Assembly (NCBI RefSeq): GCF_001427635.1
Contig: NZ_LMHA01000003.1
Span: forward strand, 438,479-502,478
Length of the DNA: 64,000 nt
DNA from: Pseudoxanthomonas sp. Root65
GTDB taxonomy: Bacteria; Pseudomonadota; Gammaproteobacteria; Xanthomonadales; Xanthomonadaceae
Reading direction: 5' to 3'
The position numbers and the translations under genes are program-made. This document shows, one piece after another, positions 54,399 to 63,793 of this stretch (position 1 is the stretch's first letter; each line of letters opens with the position of its first letter). The notes below the pieces were generated by a model. That model did no database searches. It worked only from the letters and a program-made list of their open reading frames with translations, and was not told the origin of the DNA.

Positions 54399-57300
54399 GC
54401 GTCGCGGAGTTCAGCATCAAGCGGCCGGTCACGGCGGTGATGTTCTTCATCTCGCTGTTCGTGATCGGCCTGATCGCGGCGGTCCGCCTGCCGCTGGAAG
54501 CCTTCCCGGAGGTGTCGCCGCCCTTCATCTTCGTTTCGCTGCCGTACACCGGCTCGACGCCGGAGGAAGTCGAGCGCACGGTGCTGCGCCCGGCCGAGGA
54601 AGCGCTGTCGACGATGGCCGGCATCAAGCGGATGGAGTCCAATGCCAAGGCCGAAGGCGCGCAGATCTTCATCCAGTTCTCCGACTGGGACCGCGATGTC
54701 GCCATTGCCGCCTCGGAAGCGCGCGAGCGGCTGGATGCGATCCGCGACGAGCTGCCCGAGGACCTGCAGCGCTACTTCGTCTTCAAGTTCTCCACCACCG
54801 ACCAACCCGTGCTGCGGGTACGCCTGGCCAGCAAGACCGACCTGACCGGCGCGTACGACATGATCGAGCGCGAGTTCAAACGGCGGATCGAGCGCATCCC
54901 CGGCGTGGCCCGCGTCGAGGTGTCGGGTGCGCCGCCGAACGAGGTGGAGATCGCGATCAACCAGGACCGGTTGACCGCGCACAACCTGAGCCTCAACGAG
55001 TTGACGCAACGGCTGCAGGCGGTGAATTTCTCGATCTCGGCCGGCGTGATCAGCGACGGGCCGCAGCGCCTGCGCGTGCAGCCGGTGGGCGAACTGACCG
55101 ATCTGCAGCAGCTGCGCGACCTGGTGGTCGGCAGCGGCAACGTGCGGCTCGGCGACATCGCCGACGTGCGCCTGAAGCCGGCGCGCATGGACTATGGCCG
55201 CCGCCTCGATGGCCAGCCGGCCGTGGGTCTGGACATCTTCAAGGAGCGCAATGCCAACCTGGTGGAGGTGTCCAGCAACGCGTTGAAGGAAGTGGAGGCG
55301 ATCCGTTCGCAGCCCTCGCTCAGCGACGTGCAGGTCAAGGTGATCGAGAACCAGGGCGAGAACGTCACGTCCTCGCTGCTGGAACTGGCCGAAGCCGGCT
55401 TGATCGGCCTGGTGCTGTCGATCGTGGTGCTGTGGTTCTTCCTGCGCCACTGGCCATCGGTGGCGATGGTCACGCTGGCCATCCCGATCTGCTTCGTGAT
55501 GACGCTGGGCTTCATGTACTTCGCCGGCGTGACCCTCAACATCCTGTCGATGATGGGGCTGCTGCTGGCCATCGGCATGCTGGTCGACAACGCCGTGGTC
55601 GTGGTCGAGAGCATCTACCAGGAGCGCGAGAAATACCCCGACAATCCCGTGTGGGCGTCCATCGTCGGCACCCGCCACGTGGCGATCGCGCTGTCGGCCG
55701 GCACGCTGTGCCACTGCATCGTGTTCGTGCCCAACCTGTTTGGCGAGCGCAACTTCCTCAGCATCTACCTGGGGCAGATCGCGATCACCATCTCGGTGTC
55801 GCTGCTGGCCTCGTGGCTGGTGGCGGTGAGCCTGATCCCGATGATCTCGGCGCGGCTGAAGACGCCGCCGCTGGTGCGTACCGAGTCGGGCATCATCCCG
55901 CGCATGCAGAAGCGCTATGCCGGTTTCCTGCGCTGGACGCTGGAACACCGCGGCTGGAGCGTGCTCGGCATCCTGCTGATCGTGGTGGTGAGCTTCGTGC
56001 CGATCAAGTTCACCAAGTTCGACATGTTCGGTGGCGACGGCGGCGGCGAAGCCGAGCTGTACTACCAGTGGAAGGGCGCGTACACGAAGGAGCAGATGTC
56101 CGACGAGATCCTGAAGGTCGAACAGTTCCTGCAGGCCAACCGCGAGAAGTACCGCATCACCCAAGTGTATTCGTACTTCAGCGAGCAGGGCTGGGGCGGC
56201 ACGCAGGTGAAGTTCGACACCGACAAGTCCAGCGAAACCAAACCGATCATCGAACAGCTGCGCAAGGAACTGCCGAAATCGGCCCGGGCCAACATCGGCA
56301 TCAATGGCGAGGGCGGCGGACAGGGCGGTGGTGGCCAGCCGGGGCAGAGCGTGTCCTTCCAGCTGGTCGGCGATTCCACTCAGACCCTGTCCGAGATCGC
56401 CAACGACCTGATCCCCATCCTCGCCAAGCGCAAGGAGCTGCGCGACGTGCGCGTGGATGTTGGCGACCAGAACAGCGAGCTGACCGTGCGCGTGGATCGC
56501 GAACGTGCGGCGGCGTTCGGTTTCAGTGCCGAGGAGGTCGCACGCTTCGTCAGCCTGGCGCTGCGCGGCGCCCCGCTGCGCGAGTTCCGCCGTGGCGAGA
56601 CCGAGGTGCCGGTCTGGGTCCGCTTCGCCGGCGCCGAGGATTACGGTACCGAGGACCTGGCCGGCTTCATGGTGCGTTCGCCGGACGGCCGCACCGTGCC
56701 GCTGCTGAGTCTGGTGAACGTGGCGGTGCTGCCGGCGGCCACCCAGATCCAGCGCACCAACCGGCAGACGACGGTGACCGTGCAGGCGAACCTGGCCGAA
56801 AAGGTCACCGTGCCCGACGCGCGCAAGGCGATGGAAGAGACGCTGAAGGGCATCGCATTCCCCGCCGGCTACAGTTACTCCTTCGACGGCAGCGCCTTCC
56901 AGGAAGACGACGAGGCGATGGCGCAGATGATGTTCAACCTGCTGATCGCGCTGGTGATGATCTACATCGTGATGGCGGCCGTGTTCGAGTCGCTGCTGTT
57001 CCCGGCGGCGATCATGAGTGGCGTGGTGTTCTCGGTGTTCGGCGTGTTCTGGCTGTTCGCCCTGACCGGCACGACGTTCGGCATCATGTCCTTCATCGGC
57101 ATCCTGGTATTGATGGGCGTGGTGGTGAACAACGGCATCGTGATGGTGGAACACATCAACAACCTGCGACGGCGCGGCCTGTCGCGCACCGATGCGCTGG
57201 TCGAAGGCAGCCGCGAACGCCTGCGTCCCATCCTGATGACGATGGGCACGGCGATCCTGGCGATGGTGCCCATCGCGATGGCGAACACGCAGATGGCCGG

Positions 57301-57508
57301 CGACGGTCCGGCCTATGCCCCGATGGCCCGTGCCATCGCCGGCGGCCTGGCGTTCTCGACGGTGGTCAGTCTGCTGTTCCTGCCGACCATCTACGCCATC
57401 CTCGACGATCTGCGCAGCGGTACCGCCCGCACGATCCAGCGGGCACGCCAGGGACGCGGCGGTGGCGCTGCCGCCGCCGGCAGCGTGGCAGCGGTACACG
57501 TGGAGTAA
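54395..57508 (+). CDS. RND efflux pump subunit with altered proton relay
   Basis: A 1037-residue RND transporter of normal length. It is a different lineage from its neighbour. The TM4 motif reads GMLVDNAVVVVES, so the second aspartate is Asn, and the TM10 site reads MGVVVNNGIVMVE, where the usual Lys is Asn. Part of the canonical proton pathway is therefore missing. A Gly/Gln-rich loop (EGGGQGGGGQPGQS) lies near 635. Together with the complete subunit upstream it may form a mixed trimer, as MdtB and MdtC do; that is inference. A strong terminator follows. Confidence 0.92.
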   Translation: MSVAEFSIKRPVTAVMFFISLFVIGLIAAVRLPLEAFPEVSPPFIFVSLPYTGSTPEEVERTVLRPAEEALSTMAGIKRMESNAKAEGAQIFIQFSDWDRDVAIAASEARERLDAIRDELPEDLQRYFVFKFSTTDQPVLRVRLASKTDLTGAYDMIEREFKRRIERIPGVARVEVSGAPPNEVEIAINQDRLTAHNLSLNELTQRLQAVNFSISAGVISDGPQRLRVQPVGELTDLQQLRDLVVGSGNVRLGDIADVRLKPARMDYGRRLDGQPAVGLDIFKERNANLVEVSSNALKEVEAIRSQPSLSDVQVKVIENQGENVTSSLLELAEAGLIGLVLSIVVLWFFLRHWPSVAMVTLAIPICFVMTLGFMYFAGVTLNILSMMGLLLAIGMLVDNAVVVVESIYQEREKYPDNPVWASIVGTRHVAIALSAGTLCHCIVFVPNLFGERNFLSIYLGQIAITISVSLLASWLVAVSLIPMISARLKTPPLVRTESGIIPRMQKRYAGFLRWTLEHRGWSVLGILLIVVVSFVPIKFTKFDMFGGDGGGEAELYYQWKGAYTKEQMSDEILKVEQFLQANREKYRITQVYSYFSEQGWGGTQVKFDTDKSSETKPIIEQLRKELPKSARANIGINGEGGGQGGGGQPGQSVSFQLVGDSTQTLSEIANDLIPILAKRKELRDVRVDVGDQNSELTVRVDRERAAAFGFSAEEVARFVSLALRGAPLREFRRGETEVPVWVRFAGAEDYGTEDLAGFMVRSPDGRTVPLLSLVNVAVLPAATQIQRTNRQTTVTVQANLAEKVTVPDARKAMEETLKGIAFPAGYSYSFDGSAFQEDDEAMAQMMFNLLIALVMIYIVMAAVFESLLFPAAIMSGVVFSVFGVFWLFALTGTTFGIMSFIGILVLMGVVVNNGIVMVEHINNLRRRGLSRTDALVEGSRERLRPILMTMGTAILAMVPIAMANTQMAGDGPAYAPMARAIAGGLAFSTVVSLLFLPTIYAILDDLRSGTARTIQRARQGRGGGAAAAGSVAAVHVE

Positions 57509-57526
57509 CGGGAGCGGACAGGAAAA

Positions 57527-57550
57527 AGCCGGGCAATGCCCGGCTCTTTC
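57527..57550 (+). terminator. Terminator of the RND operon
   Basis: AGCCGGGC-AAT-GCCCGGCT followed by CTTTCTTT, 19 bases after the stop codon. Confidence 0.92.
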
Positions 57551-57575
57551 TTTGGATCGAAGGGGAAGTGCAGGA

Positions 57576-58823
57576 TCAGCCGACCAGCTTGCCCAGCATC
57601 CGCAAGCCCCCGGTCCACACGCCGATGGCGGTGCCCAGGCTTGTCAGGAAGAAGTTCAGCAGCACGCGCGCCACGCGGTTCTTCCACCAGCCGCGCAGCG
57701 TCTGCACGTCGTCGCGCAGGGCCATGAAGTCGGCGTAGGTGGGCTTGCGCAGCGTGGCTTCCACGAACGCGCTGACCGTGCCCGACGCCAGCGCCGGATG
57801 CAGCGGCGTCAGCGGCGACGAGATGAAGGCGGCAAGGATGCTGAGCGGATGCCCGCCCGCGATCGCGCAGCCGATGGCGCCCAGCACGCCGGTGGCCAGC
57901 ACCCACTGCAGCAGCAGGTCCGAACCGACATCGACGCCGCCCTGCCAGAATCCCCAGGCGAAACCGCCGATCAGGAACACGCCGATTACCAGCTCCATCC
58001 ACGGCATGCGTGACTTGGGCTTGACGACTTCCAGCGCGCTGCGCAGTTCCGCGGGATCGGCTGTGTCGTCTTTCAGATGACGGGTCAGACCGGGCAGGTG
58101 GCCGGCGCCGACCACGGCGAGCACGCGATACGGCAATGGGGCATCGGTCGGCTTGCTGGCGGCGATCTGACGCAATGCCGCCGCCATGTACTGGTCGCGC
58201 TCGGCGATGATGGCCTGGTAGAGCTGCGGGCTTTCGGCGGCGAACTCGCCGAAGCTCGATTCCATCATGTCGCCCTGCTTGAGCTTCTCGATCTCGTCGT
58301 CGCCGACTTCCTCGTCGCCGAACATGCTGGCCAGGATGCCGGCGCCGACCTTGGTCCGCTGCCACCAGCCCAGCGACTGCAGGGCGCGCTTGAAGGTCAG
58401 GCCGACTTCGCGGTCGATCAGGTGCACGGGCAGGCCGCGCGCCTGCGCATCCAGCGCGCCGGCTTTCAGTTCCTCGCCGGGCTCGACGCCGAGTTGTTCG
58501 GCCAGGCGGCGCTGGTAGGCCGCCAGTGCGAGGTTGGCGGCGAACAGATGCGTCTTGCCTTCGCGGATGACCTTCACCAGGTCCAGCCGCGCCAGCGTGT
58601 CGGGGTCGGTCAGCGACTGCAGGCGTCCCGGATCCAGTTCCACCGCCACGCTGTCGTAGTCGCCGCTGGCGACTGCCGCGCGCACCGCGTCGACGCTGGC
58701 GCGCGAGACGTGCGCCGTGCCCAGCAGCGTGTAGCGGATGCCGTCGCGCTCGACGATCTCGTGGGGCTGTCCGTGCAGCGGATCGGCAGCGGCGGGGGTG
58801 GGTTCGGTCATCGTGTCAGTCAT
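57576..58823 (-). CDS. TraB/PrgY family membrane protein
   Basis: A 415-residue protein of the TraB/PrgY/GumN-type family. The N-terminal domain has the family GTAHVS motif (YTLLGTAHVSRASVDAVRAA), an acidic ELDPGR strand and a second GAGHLPGL motif near 250; these are thought to form a metal-dependent protease-like site. Three or so membrane helices follow (about 285-390). In Enterococcus the family limits a peptide pheromone; here the role is unknown. It overlaps the upstream acetyltransferase gene by 8 bases. Confidence 0.88.
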   Translation of the reverse strand: MTDTMTEPTPAAADPLHGQPHEIVERDGIRYTLLGTAHVSRASVDAVRAAVASGDYDSVAVELDPGRLQSLTDPDTLARLDLVKVIREGKTHLFAANLALAAYQRRLAEQLGVEPGEELKAGALDAQARGLPVHLIDREVGLTFKRALQSLGWWQRTKVGAGILASMFGDEEVGDDEIEKLKQGDMMESSFGEFAAESPQLYQAIIAERDQYMAAALRQIAASKPTDAPLPYRVLAVVGAGHLPGLTRHLKDDTADPAELRSALEVVKPKSRMPWMELVIGVFLIGGFAWGFWQGGVDVGSDLLLQWVLATGVLGAIGCAIAGGHPLSILAAFISSPLTPLHPALASGTVSAFVEATLRKPTYADFMALRDDVQTLRGWWKNRVARVLLNFFLTSLGTAIGVWTGGLRMLGKLVG

Positions 58824-59346
58824 CTTGCGGGGACGCGTTAGTGCCGGCGCCGAGGGTGCGCTGCATCTGCACGGTGTCCAGCCAGCGGTCGTGCTTCCAG
58901 GCGATGCCGCGGAAGATACCGACCAGGGTGAAGCCGAACTTCTCGTGCAGGCTGATGGAGGCGGTATTGGTGGGTTCGCCGATCACGGCGATCATCTGCC
59001 GATAGCCGCGCGCCTCGCAGGCATCGATCAGGGCCTGCATCAACGCTGCGCCGATGCCCTGGCCCTGCCGGCCGGGCACCACGTAGACCGAGTTCTCCAC
59101 GGTCTTGCGGTAACCCGCGCGGGCGCGATAGCTGCTGGCGTAGGCATAGCCGACGAAGGCGCCGTCCTGTTCCGCCACCAGGTACGGATAACCGGCGTCT
59201 AGCACGCTGTGCATGCGGCGCGCCATCTCGGCTTCGTCCGGCACGTCGTACTCGTAGGTGTTGACGTGATGGCGGACTTCGTCCGCATAGAGGGCGGCGA
59301 TGGCCGGCACGTCGGCCGGCGTGGCGTCACGGACGATCAACGGCAC
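58816..59346 (-). CDS. GNAT acetyltransferase, phosphinothricin/amino-acid type
   Basis: A 176-residue acetyltransferase. Blocks typical of the Pat/MddA group: MPLIVRDATPADVPAIAALY, then GYAYASSYRARAGYRKTVEN and SVYVVPGRQGQGIGAALMQA (acetyl-CoA loop), and HEKFGFTLVGIFRGIAWKHD. It probably N-acetylates small amines or amino-acid analogues such as methionine sulfone. It is 9 bases after aguB, so it belongs to the agmatine operon by position. Confidence 0.9.
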   Translation of the reverse strand: MPLIVRDATPADVPAIAALYADEVRHHVNTYEYDVPDEAEMARRMHSVLDAGYPYLVAEQDGAFVGYAYASSYRARAGYRKTVENSVYVVPGRQGQGIGAALMQALIDACEARGYRQMIAVIGEPTNTASISLHEKFGFTLVGIFRGIAWKHDRWLDTVQMQRTLGAGTNASPQDD

Positions 59347-59355
59347 GCGGCGGCC

Positions 59356-60240
59356 TCAGTCGATGTAGCGCTTGAGCAGGTCGCCGTACGCATCGATGCG
59401 GCGGTCGCGCAGGAACGGCCAGATGCGGCGGACATGCTCGCTGCGCTGCAGGTCGATGTCGGCCATCAGGATGGTTTCCTCGGTGCCGGCTTCGGCAATG
59501 AATTCGCCCTGCGGACCCAACACGTGGCTGTTGCCCCAGAAGCGGATGCCGGAGGCGCCCAGCGGCGACGGCTCGTGACCGACGCGATTGCAGCTCAGCA
59601 CCGGCAGGCCGTTGGCGACGGCGTGGCCGCGATGGCTCAGCACCCAGGCATCGCGCTGGCGGCTCTTCTCAGCCTGCTCATCGTCCGGATCCCAGCCGAT
59701 CGCGGTGGGATACAGCAGCAGGTCGGCACCGGCCAATGCCATCAGGCGTGCGGCTTCCGGATACCACTGGTCCCAGCACACCAGCACGCCGAGGCGACCC
59801 ACCGAGGTGTCGATCGGGGTGAAGCCGATGTCGCCCGGGGTGAAATAGAACTTCTCGTAGAACCCCGGATCGTCGGGGATGTGCATCTTGCGGTACTTGC
59901 CCGCGATGCGGCCGTCCTTTTCGTAGACCACCGCGGTGTTGTGGTACAGCCCGGCGGCGCGGCGCTCGAACAGCGAGGAGACCAGCACCACGCCGTGCTG
60001 CTTGGCCAGCCTGCCCAGGCGCTCGGTGCTGGGGCCGGGGATCGGTTCGGCCAGGTCGAATTCCTGCACCGATTCGTGCTGGCAGAAGTACGCGCCGTTG
60101 TGCAGTTCCTGCAGCAGCACCAGTCGCGCGCCACGCTTGGCCGCTTCGGCGACGCGCGCTTCGATCACCGACAGGTTGGCGTCGGCATCGCCGTGGTTCT
60201 TTTCCTGGATCAGGGCAACGGGCAGGGTGGTGCGGCTCAT
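59356..60240 (-). CDS. aguB: N-carbamoylputrescine amidase
   Basis: A 294-residue nitrilase-superfamily enzyme that hydrolyses N-carbamoylputrescine to putrescine, CO2 and ammonia. The Glu-Lys-Cys triad is visible: LVLLQELHNGAYF, GKYRKMHIPDDPGFYEKFYF and LVCWDQWYPEAARL. YFTPGD and WDPDD are typical of AguB. It acts after AguA, which is encoded on the same strand about 2.5 kb upstream (62735). Two unrelated genes lie between, probably within the same transcript. Confidence 0.95.
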   Translation of the reverse strand: MSRTTLPVALIQEKNHGDADANLSVIEARVAEAAKRGARLVLLQELHNGAYFCQHESVQEFDLAEPIPGPSTERLGRLAKQHGVVLVSSLFERRAAGLYHNTAVVYEKDGRIAGKYRKMHIPDDPGFYEKFYFTPGDIGFTPIDTSVGRLGVLVCWDQWYPEAARLMALAGADLLLYPTAIGWDPDDEQAEKSRQRDAWVLSHRGHAVANGLPVLSCNRVGHEPSPLGASGIRFWGNSHVLGPQGEFIAEAGTEETILMADIDLQRSEHVRRIWPFLRDRRIDAYGDLLKRYID

Positions 60241-60325
60241 CGTGCGAGTCGGCGGCTATCGAGGGGAGGGCGAATGGTACCGCGTCCTCCGTGACGGCAG
60301 GCGTCCCGCGGGTGAACGCGCGCGC

Positions 60326-61633
60326 TCAGGACGCGTCGCGCCTCGCCTCCAGCCGCCGCTGCCGACGTCCCAGCGCGACGCCGGTGACCGCCCATGCCAC
60401 CGCCACACCGGCACCGATGAACATCGCCGCCGACGGATGGTCCGCCAGCACGTCGAGCGCACGCTTGACCCAGCCGCTCAGCGCATCGCCGCCACGGTAG
60501 ACCACGGTATCGATGAAGTTCTTCGCCTTGTACTTCTGATCGGCGGGCACGACCGTGTACAACATCTCGCGGCCGGGCCGCACGAAGGCGTACTCGCCCG
60601 CGCGCCGCACCACCATCACCACCACGAATACGGCGAAGACCGGCGCCAGCGCGAGCCACAGGAATCCGGCCGCCACCACCAGCGGCACCGCCACCAGCAA
60701 CACGCCGACGCCGAGCTTCTGCGCGATGCGCCCGGTGATGAACAACTGGCTGAGGATGGCCAGCGTCTGCACGACCGTGTCGATCAGGCCGAAGACCTGG
60801 GTCTGCTCTTCCTTGTCGGCGAAGCGTTCGGCGACCAGCTTGGCCTGTTCGAAGTAGAGGAAGGTTGTCACCGTCGCCAGCAGCAGCACGAAGAAGGCGA
60901 TGCCCAGCAGGTAGGACGAGCGGAACACCGCAGTGGCGCCGGCGAACGGATTTCCTCCCAGCGGGCGCTGCCGTTGCTCGGCGGAACTGCCACCGGCGGG
61001 CAGCGGATGGCGGTCACGCCAACGATGAAGCCAGGTCGCGGTCGCAGCGCTGGCGCCGATCAGCAGCGCGGACAACAGCATCAGGCGGCCATGACCCAGC
61101 GGCTTTACCAGCAGCGTGGTCAGCAGGGGACCGGCCAGGCCGCCGAGGCTGGCGCCTGCGGCGATCAGCGCGAACAGGCGCTTGGCTTCGCTGCTTTCCA
61201 TCACGTCGGCCAGCACGCTCCAGGCCAGCGAGATCATCAGCAGGTTGATCACCGACACCCAGATGTAGAACGTGCGTGCCAGCCAGAGGTCGTCCGGCCG
61301 CACCAGCATCGCCGCGCCGTACCCGAGCAGGCTGGCCACGACCACGCCGAACACCCACGGTACGATGCGCCTGCGCGGCACCTTCGAGGCGATCCAGCCG
61401 AACAGCGGCAACACCGCCAGCGTCGCCACGAAGGTGCCGGTGAACAGCCATTGCAGGTTGTCGACACCGCCGGCGACGCCCATCGTTTCGCGGATCGGCC
61501 GCAGCATGAAATAGCCGGCGAACAACAGGAAGAACATCGCCAGCCCTGCCCCGACCACCGGCGCCTCGTGGGCTTTGACGTTGAACAGGCGGGCGAGCCA
61601 GCCGGCGAAGCCGGACGCGGGGGGCAACGACAT
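60326..61633 (-). CDS. MFS-type transporter, ATP/ADP-translocase-like group
   Basis: A 435-residue membrane protein with about 12 helices. The N-terminal block FLLFAGYFMLRPIRETMGVA, and GREMLYTVVPADQKYKAKNF further on, resemble bacterial nucleotide-transporter-like MFS proteins common in Xanthomonadaceae. Its cargo is unknown; lying between aguA and aguB, export or uptake of a polyamine-related compound is possible but unproven. It starts 4 bases after the aldo/keto reductase stop, so the two are co-translated. Confidence 0.85.
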   Translation of the reverse strand: MSLPPASGFAGWLARLFNVKAHEAPVVGAGLAMFFLLFAGYFMLRPIRETMGVAGGVDNLQWLFTGTFVATLAVLPLFGWIASKVPRRRIVPWVFGVVVASLLGYGAAMLVRPDDLWLARTFYIWVSVINLLMISLAWSVLADVMESSEAKRLFALIAAGASLGGLAGPLLTTLLVKPLGHGRLMLLSALLIGASAATATWLHRWRDRHPLPAGGSSAEQRQRPLGGNPFAGATAVFRSSYLLGIAFFVLLLATVTTFLYFEQAKLVAERFADKEEQTQVFGLIDTVVQTLAILSQLFITGRIAQKLGVGVLLVAVPLVVAAGFLWLALAPVFAVFVVVMVVRRAGEYAFVRPGREMLYTVVPADQKYKAKNFIDTVVYRGGDALSGWVKRALDVLADHPSAAMFIGAGVAVAWAVTGVALGRRQRRLEARRDAS

Positions 61634-61637
61634 GGGC

Positions 61638-62609
61638 TCAGGCCAGGGCGGCGATCAGCGCGTCGCGCTGGGCGGCCGTCAGGTCGGGACCGGTGCCGGC
61701 ACGCAGGTTGTCCGTCTGCCGATCGGGCTTGCCGGTGGCCGGAATGACGGCGGTCACCGCCGGGTGGCTCAGGGCGAACTTGAGGAAGGCCTGCGCCCAC
61801 GAGGTCACGCCTGTCGCGGCGAGTTCCGACGGTACCGGCTTGTCCTTCACCTGGGCGAACAGCTTGCCGTCCTCGAACGCACGATTGATCAGCACCGCCA
61901 CGCCGAGATCCTGCGCCAGCGGCAGCACGCGTTTCTCCGCGCCACGACTGACGACCGAATAGTTGATCTGCAGGAAGTCGGGCTTTTCCGCCTGGACGAC
62001 GTCCGCCAGTTCCTCCTGCGCGCGCTCCACGTAGTGGGTCACGCCGACGTACTTCACCTTGCCCTGCGCCTTCAGCTCGCGGGCGACGGCCATCTGCGTC
62101 TTCAGGTCGCCCAGGTTGTGGACCTGCAGCAGGGCCACCTTGTCGGTCTTCAGACGCCGCAGCGTGTCCTCGAACTGGGCCAGGCCCGCCTCGCGCCCGG
62201 TCACGCCCGACAGTTTGGTGGCCAGCCAGGCCTTGGCGGTCAGGTTCTGCTCTGCCAGCAGCGCGCCCATCACGTCTTCGGCGGTCCCATAGGTGGGCGC
62301 GGTATCGATCAGGGTGGCGCCGGCGGCAAAGAACCGCGTCAGCACCTCGCGCAACGGATCCCGCTCGGTGGCGCTCTCGCCCACCTGGAAGCTGCCGGAG
62401 GTGCCCATGCCGATGACGGGGACCCGCTCGCCCGAAGAGGGAATGGCGCGGGTATTCAGCAGCCCGATCGCGCTGGAAGCGGGTGCGGCGGCAGGCACGG
62501 GGGGTGCCGCGCTCACGCCACCGGCCTGGGCGGCATCGCGGCACGCGGCCAGGCCAAGGCCGGCCGTGGCCAGCGCCGTGGTGGTCAGGAACTTGCGTCG
62601 TGAATACAC
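61638..62609 (-). CDS. Exported aldo/keto reductase
   Basis: A 323-residue oxidoreductase with a GTG start (GAGGAG upstream). The N terminus is a Tat signal with lipobox features (SRRKFLTTTALATAGLGLAA then Cys), so it is unusually targeted to the periplasm. The AKR barrel keeps the catalytic set: DTAPTYGTAE (Asp, Tyr), WLATKLSG (Lys) and VALLQVHNLG (His). AKRs use NADPH, which is scarce in the periplasm, so the export is notable. It lies between aguA and the transporter gene. Confidence 0.88.
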   Translation of the reverse strand: MYSRRKFLTTTALATAGLGLAACRDAAQAGGVSAAPPVPAAAPASSAIGLLNTRAIPSSGERVPVIGMGTSGSFQVGESATERDPLREVLTRFFAAGATLIDTAPTYGTAEDVMGALLAEQNLTAKAWLATKLSGVTGREAGLAQFEDTLRRLKTDKVALLQVHNLGDLKTQMAVARELKAQGKVKYVGVTHYVERAQEELADVVQAEKPDFLQINYSVVSRGAEKRVLPLAQDLGVAVLINRAFEDGKLFAQVKDKPVPSELAATGVTSWAQAFLKFALSHPAVTAVIPATGKPDRQTDNLRAGTGPDLTAAQRDALIAALA

Positions 62610-62734
62610 GGCCGTCTCCTCGATCGAAGGGAAACGGTGGTTATCCGGGATCACGGAGGGCGAGATGTAAACGAAACGTTCAATCTGCGCCCAACTGATG
62701 TCACGGTGCCATGAACCGTGACATGCCGGGTGCC

Positions 62735-63766
62735 TCAGCCGAGCAATCCCGCGGGCAACTGCATGGTGATGCAGTGCAGGCTGCCGTTCTGCCAGATCAA
62801 GGCGCGGCAGGGCACCTGCACGATCTCGCGATCCGGGTAGGCCTGGGCCAGTACGGCGGCCGCGTGATCGTCGGCGGGATCGCCATAGGCTGGCATCAGT
62901 ACGGCGCCGTTGACGATCAGGTAGTTGGCGTACGAAGCCGCCAGCCGCCGACCGTTGTCGATCACCGGCTGTGCCCACGGCAGCGGGAACGCGCGATACG
63001 GGCGGCCGTCGGCGGTGCGCAGGGCGGCGATGTCGGCCGCCATGGCCTGCAGTTCGGCGAAGTGAACGTCCTCGGCGTCATCGCAGGCCTGGTAAACGAT
63101 GGCGTCGTCCGGAGCAAAGCGGGCGAGGGTGTCGATGTGGGCGTCGGTGTCGTCGCCTTCCAGATAGCCGTGGTCGAGCCAGAGCACGCGGTCCTGCTTC
63201 AGCCAGCGCGCGAGCTTTCCGGTCAATTCCTCGCGCGAGGCATCGGGATGACGCTCATGCAGGCACTGCCACGTGGTCAGCAGCGTGCCCGCGCCATCGG
63301 TTTCGATGGCGCCACCTTCCAAGGCAAAATCAATGCTTTGGACGAAATAGTTGTGAAACAGCTGCATGCCCGCCAGTTCACCGACCAGGCGGTCGTCGCG
63401 AGTGGCCTCGTACTTGCCGCCCCAGCCGGTGAAGCGGAAATCGAGCAGCTTGAAGCGGTCGCCGTCGCGCAAGGTGATCGGGCCGGAGTCGCGCAGCCAG
63501 GTGTCGTCGTATTCGGCCGGGACGAAGCGCACCCGTTCCATCGCCACCCGCGCCGAGCGCAGTCGGGCCTCGGCATAGGTCTGCAGGTCGTCGTCGGCCA
63601 CACAGATCACCACCGGCTGGAAGCGGGTGATGGCGGCTACCAGGGCGACGTAGGTCTCTTCGACGTCGGCGAGGCGGTCGGCCCAGTCGGTCTCGGCGTG
63701 CGGCCAAGCGATCAGGACCGCGGACTGGAGTTCCCACTCCGCGGGAAAGCGATAGGCATCGGTCAT
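62735..63766 (-). CDS. aguA: Agmatine deiminase
   Basis: A 343-residue peptidyl-arginine-deiminase-fold enzyme that converts agmatine to N-carbamoylputrescine. Motifs: LIAWPHAETDW, YDDTWLRDSGPITL, LEGGAIETDGAGTLLTT and the catalytic Cys in LIWQNGSLHCITMQLP. It begins the minus-strand group aguA, aldo/keto reductase, transporter, aguB, acetyltransferase, TraB protein. With AguB it completes the agmatine-to-putrescine route. Confidence 0.96.
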   Translation of the reverse strand: MTDAYRFPAEWELQSAVLIAWPHAETDWADRLADVEETYVALVAAITRFQPVVICVADDDLQTYAEARLRSARVAMERVRFVPAEYDDTWLRDSGPITLRDGDRFKLLDFRFTGWGGKYEATRDDRLVGELAGMQLFHNYFVQSIDFALEGGAIETDGAGTLLTTWQCLHERHPDASREELTGKLARWLKQDRVLWLDHGYLEGDDTDAHIDTLARFAPDDAIVYQACDDAEDVHFAELQAMAADIAALRTADGRPYRAFPLPWAQPVIDNGRRLAASYANYLIVNGAVLMPAYGDPADDHAAAVLAQAYPDREIVQVPCRALIWQNGSLHCITMQLPAGLLG

Positions 63767-63793
63767 CGGGTTACGGAACGCGCGGGGCGCCGG

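Noticed and set aside
54326..57499. Long open frames opposite and in the alternate phase of the second RND gene
   Set aside because: They are by-products of high GC3; the RND frame is complete and recognisable throughout.
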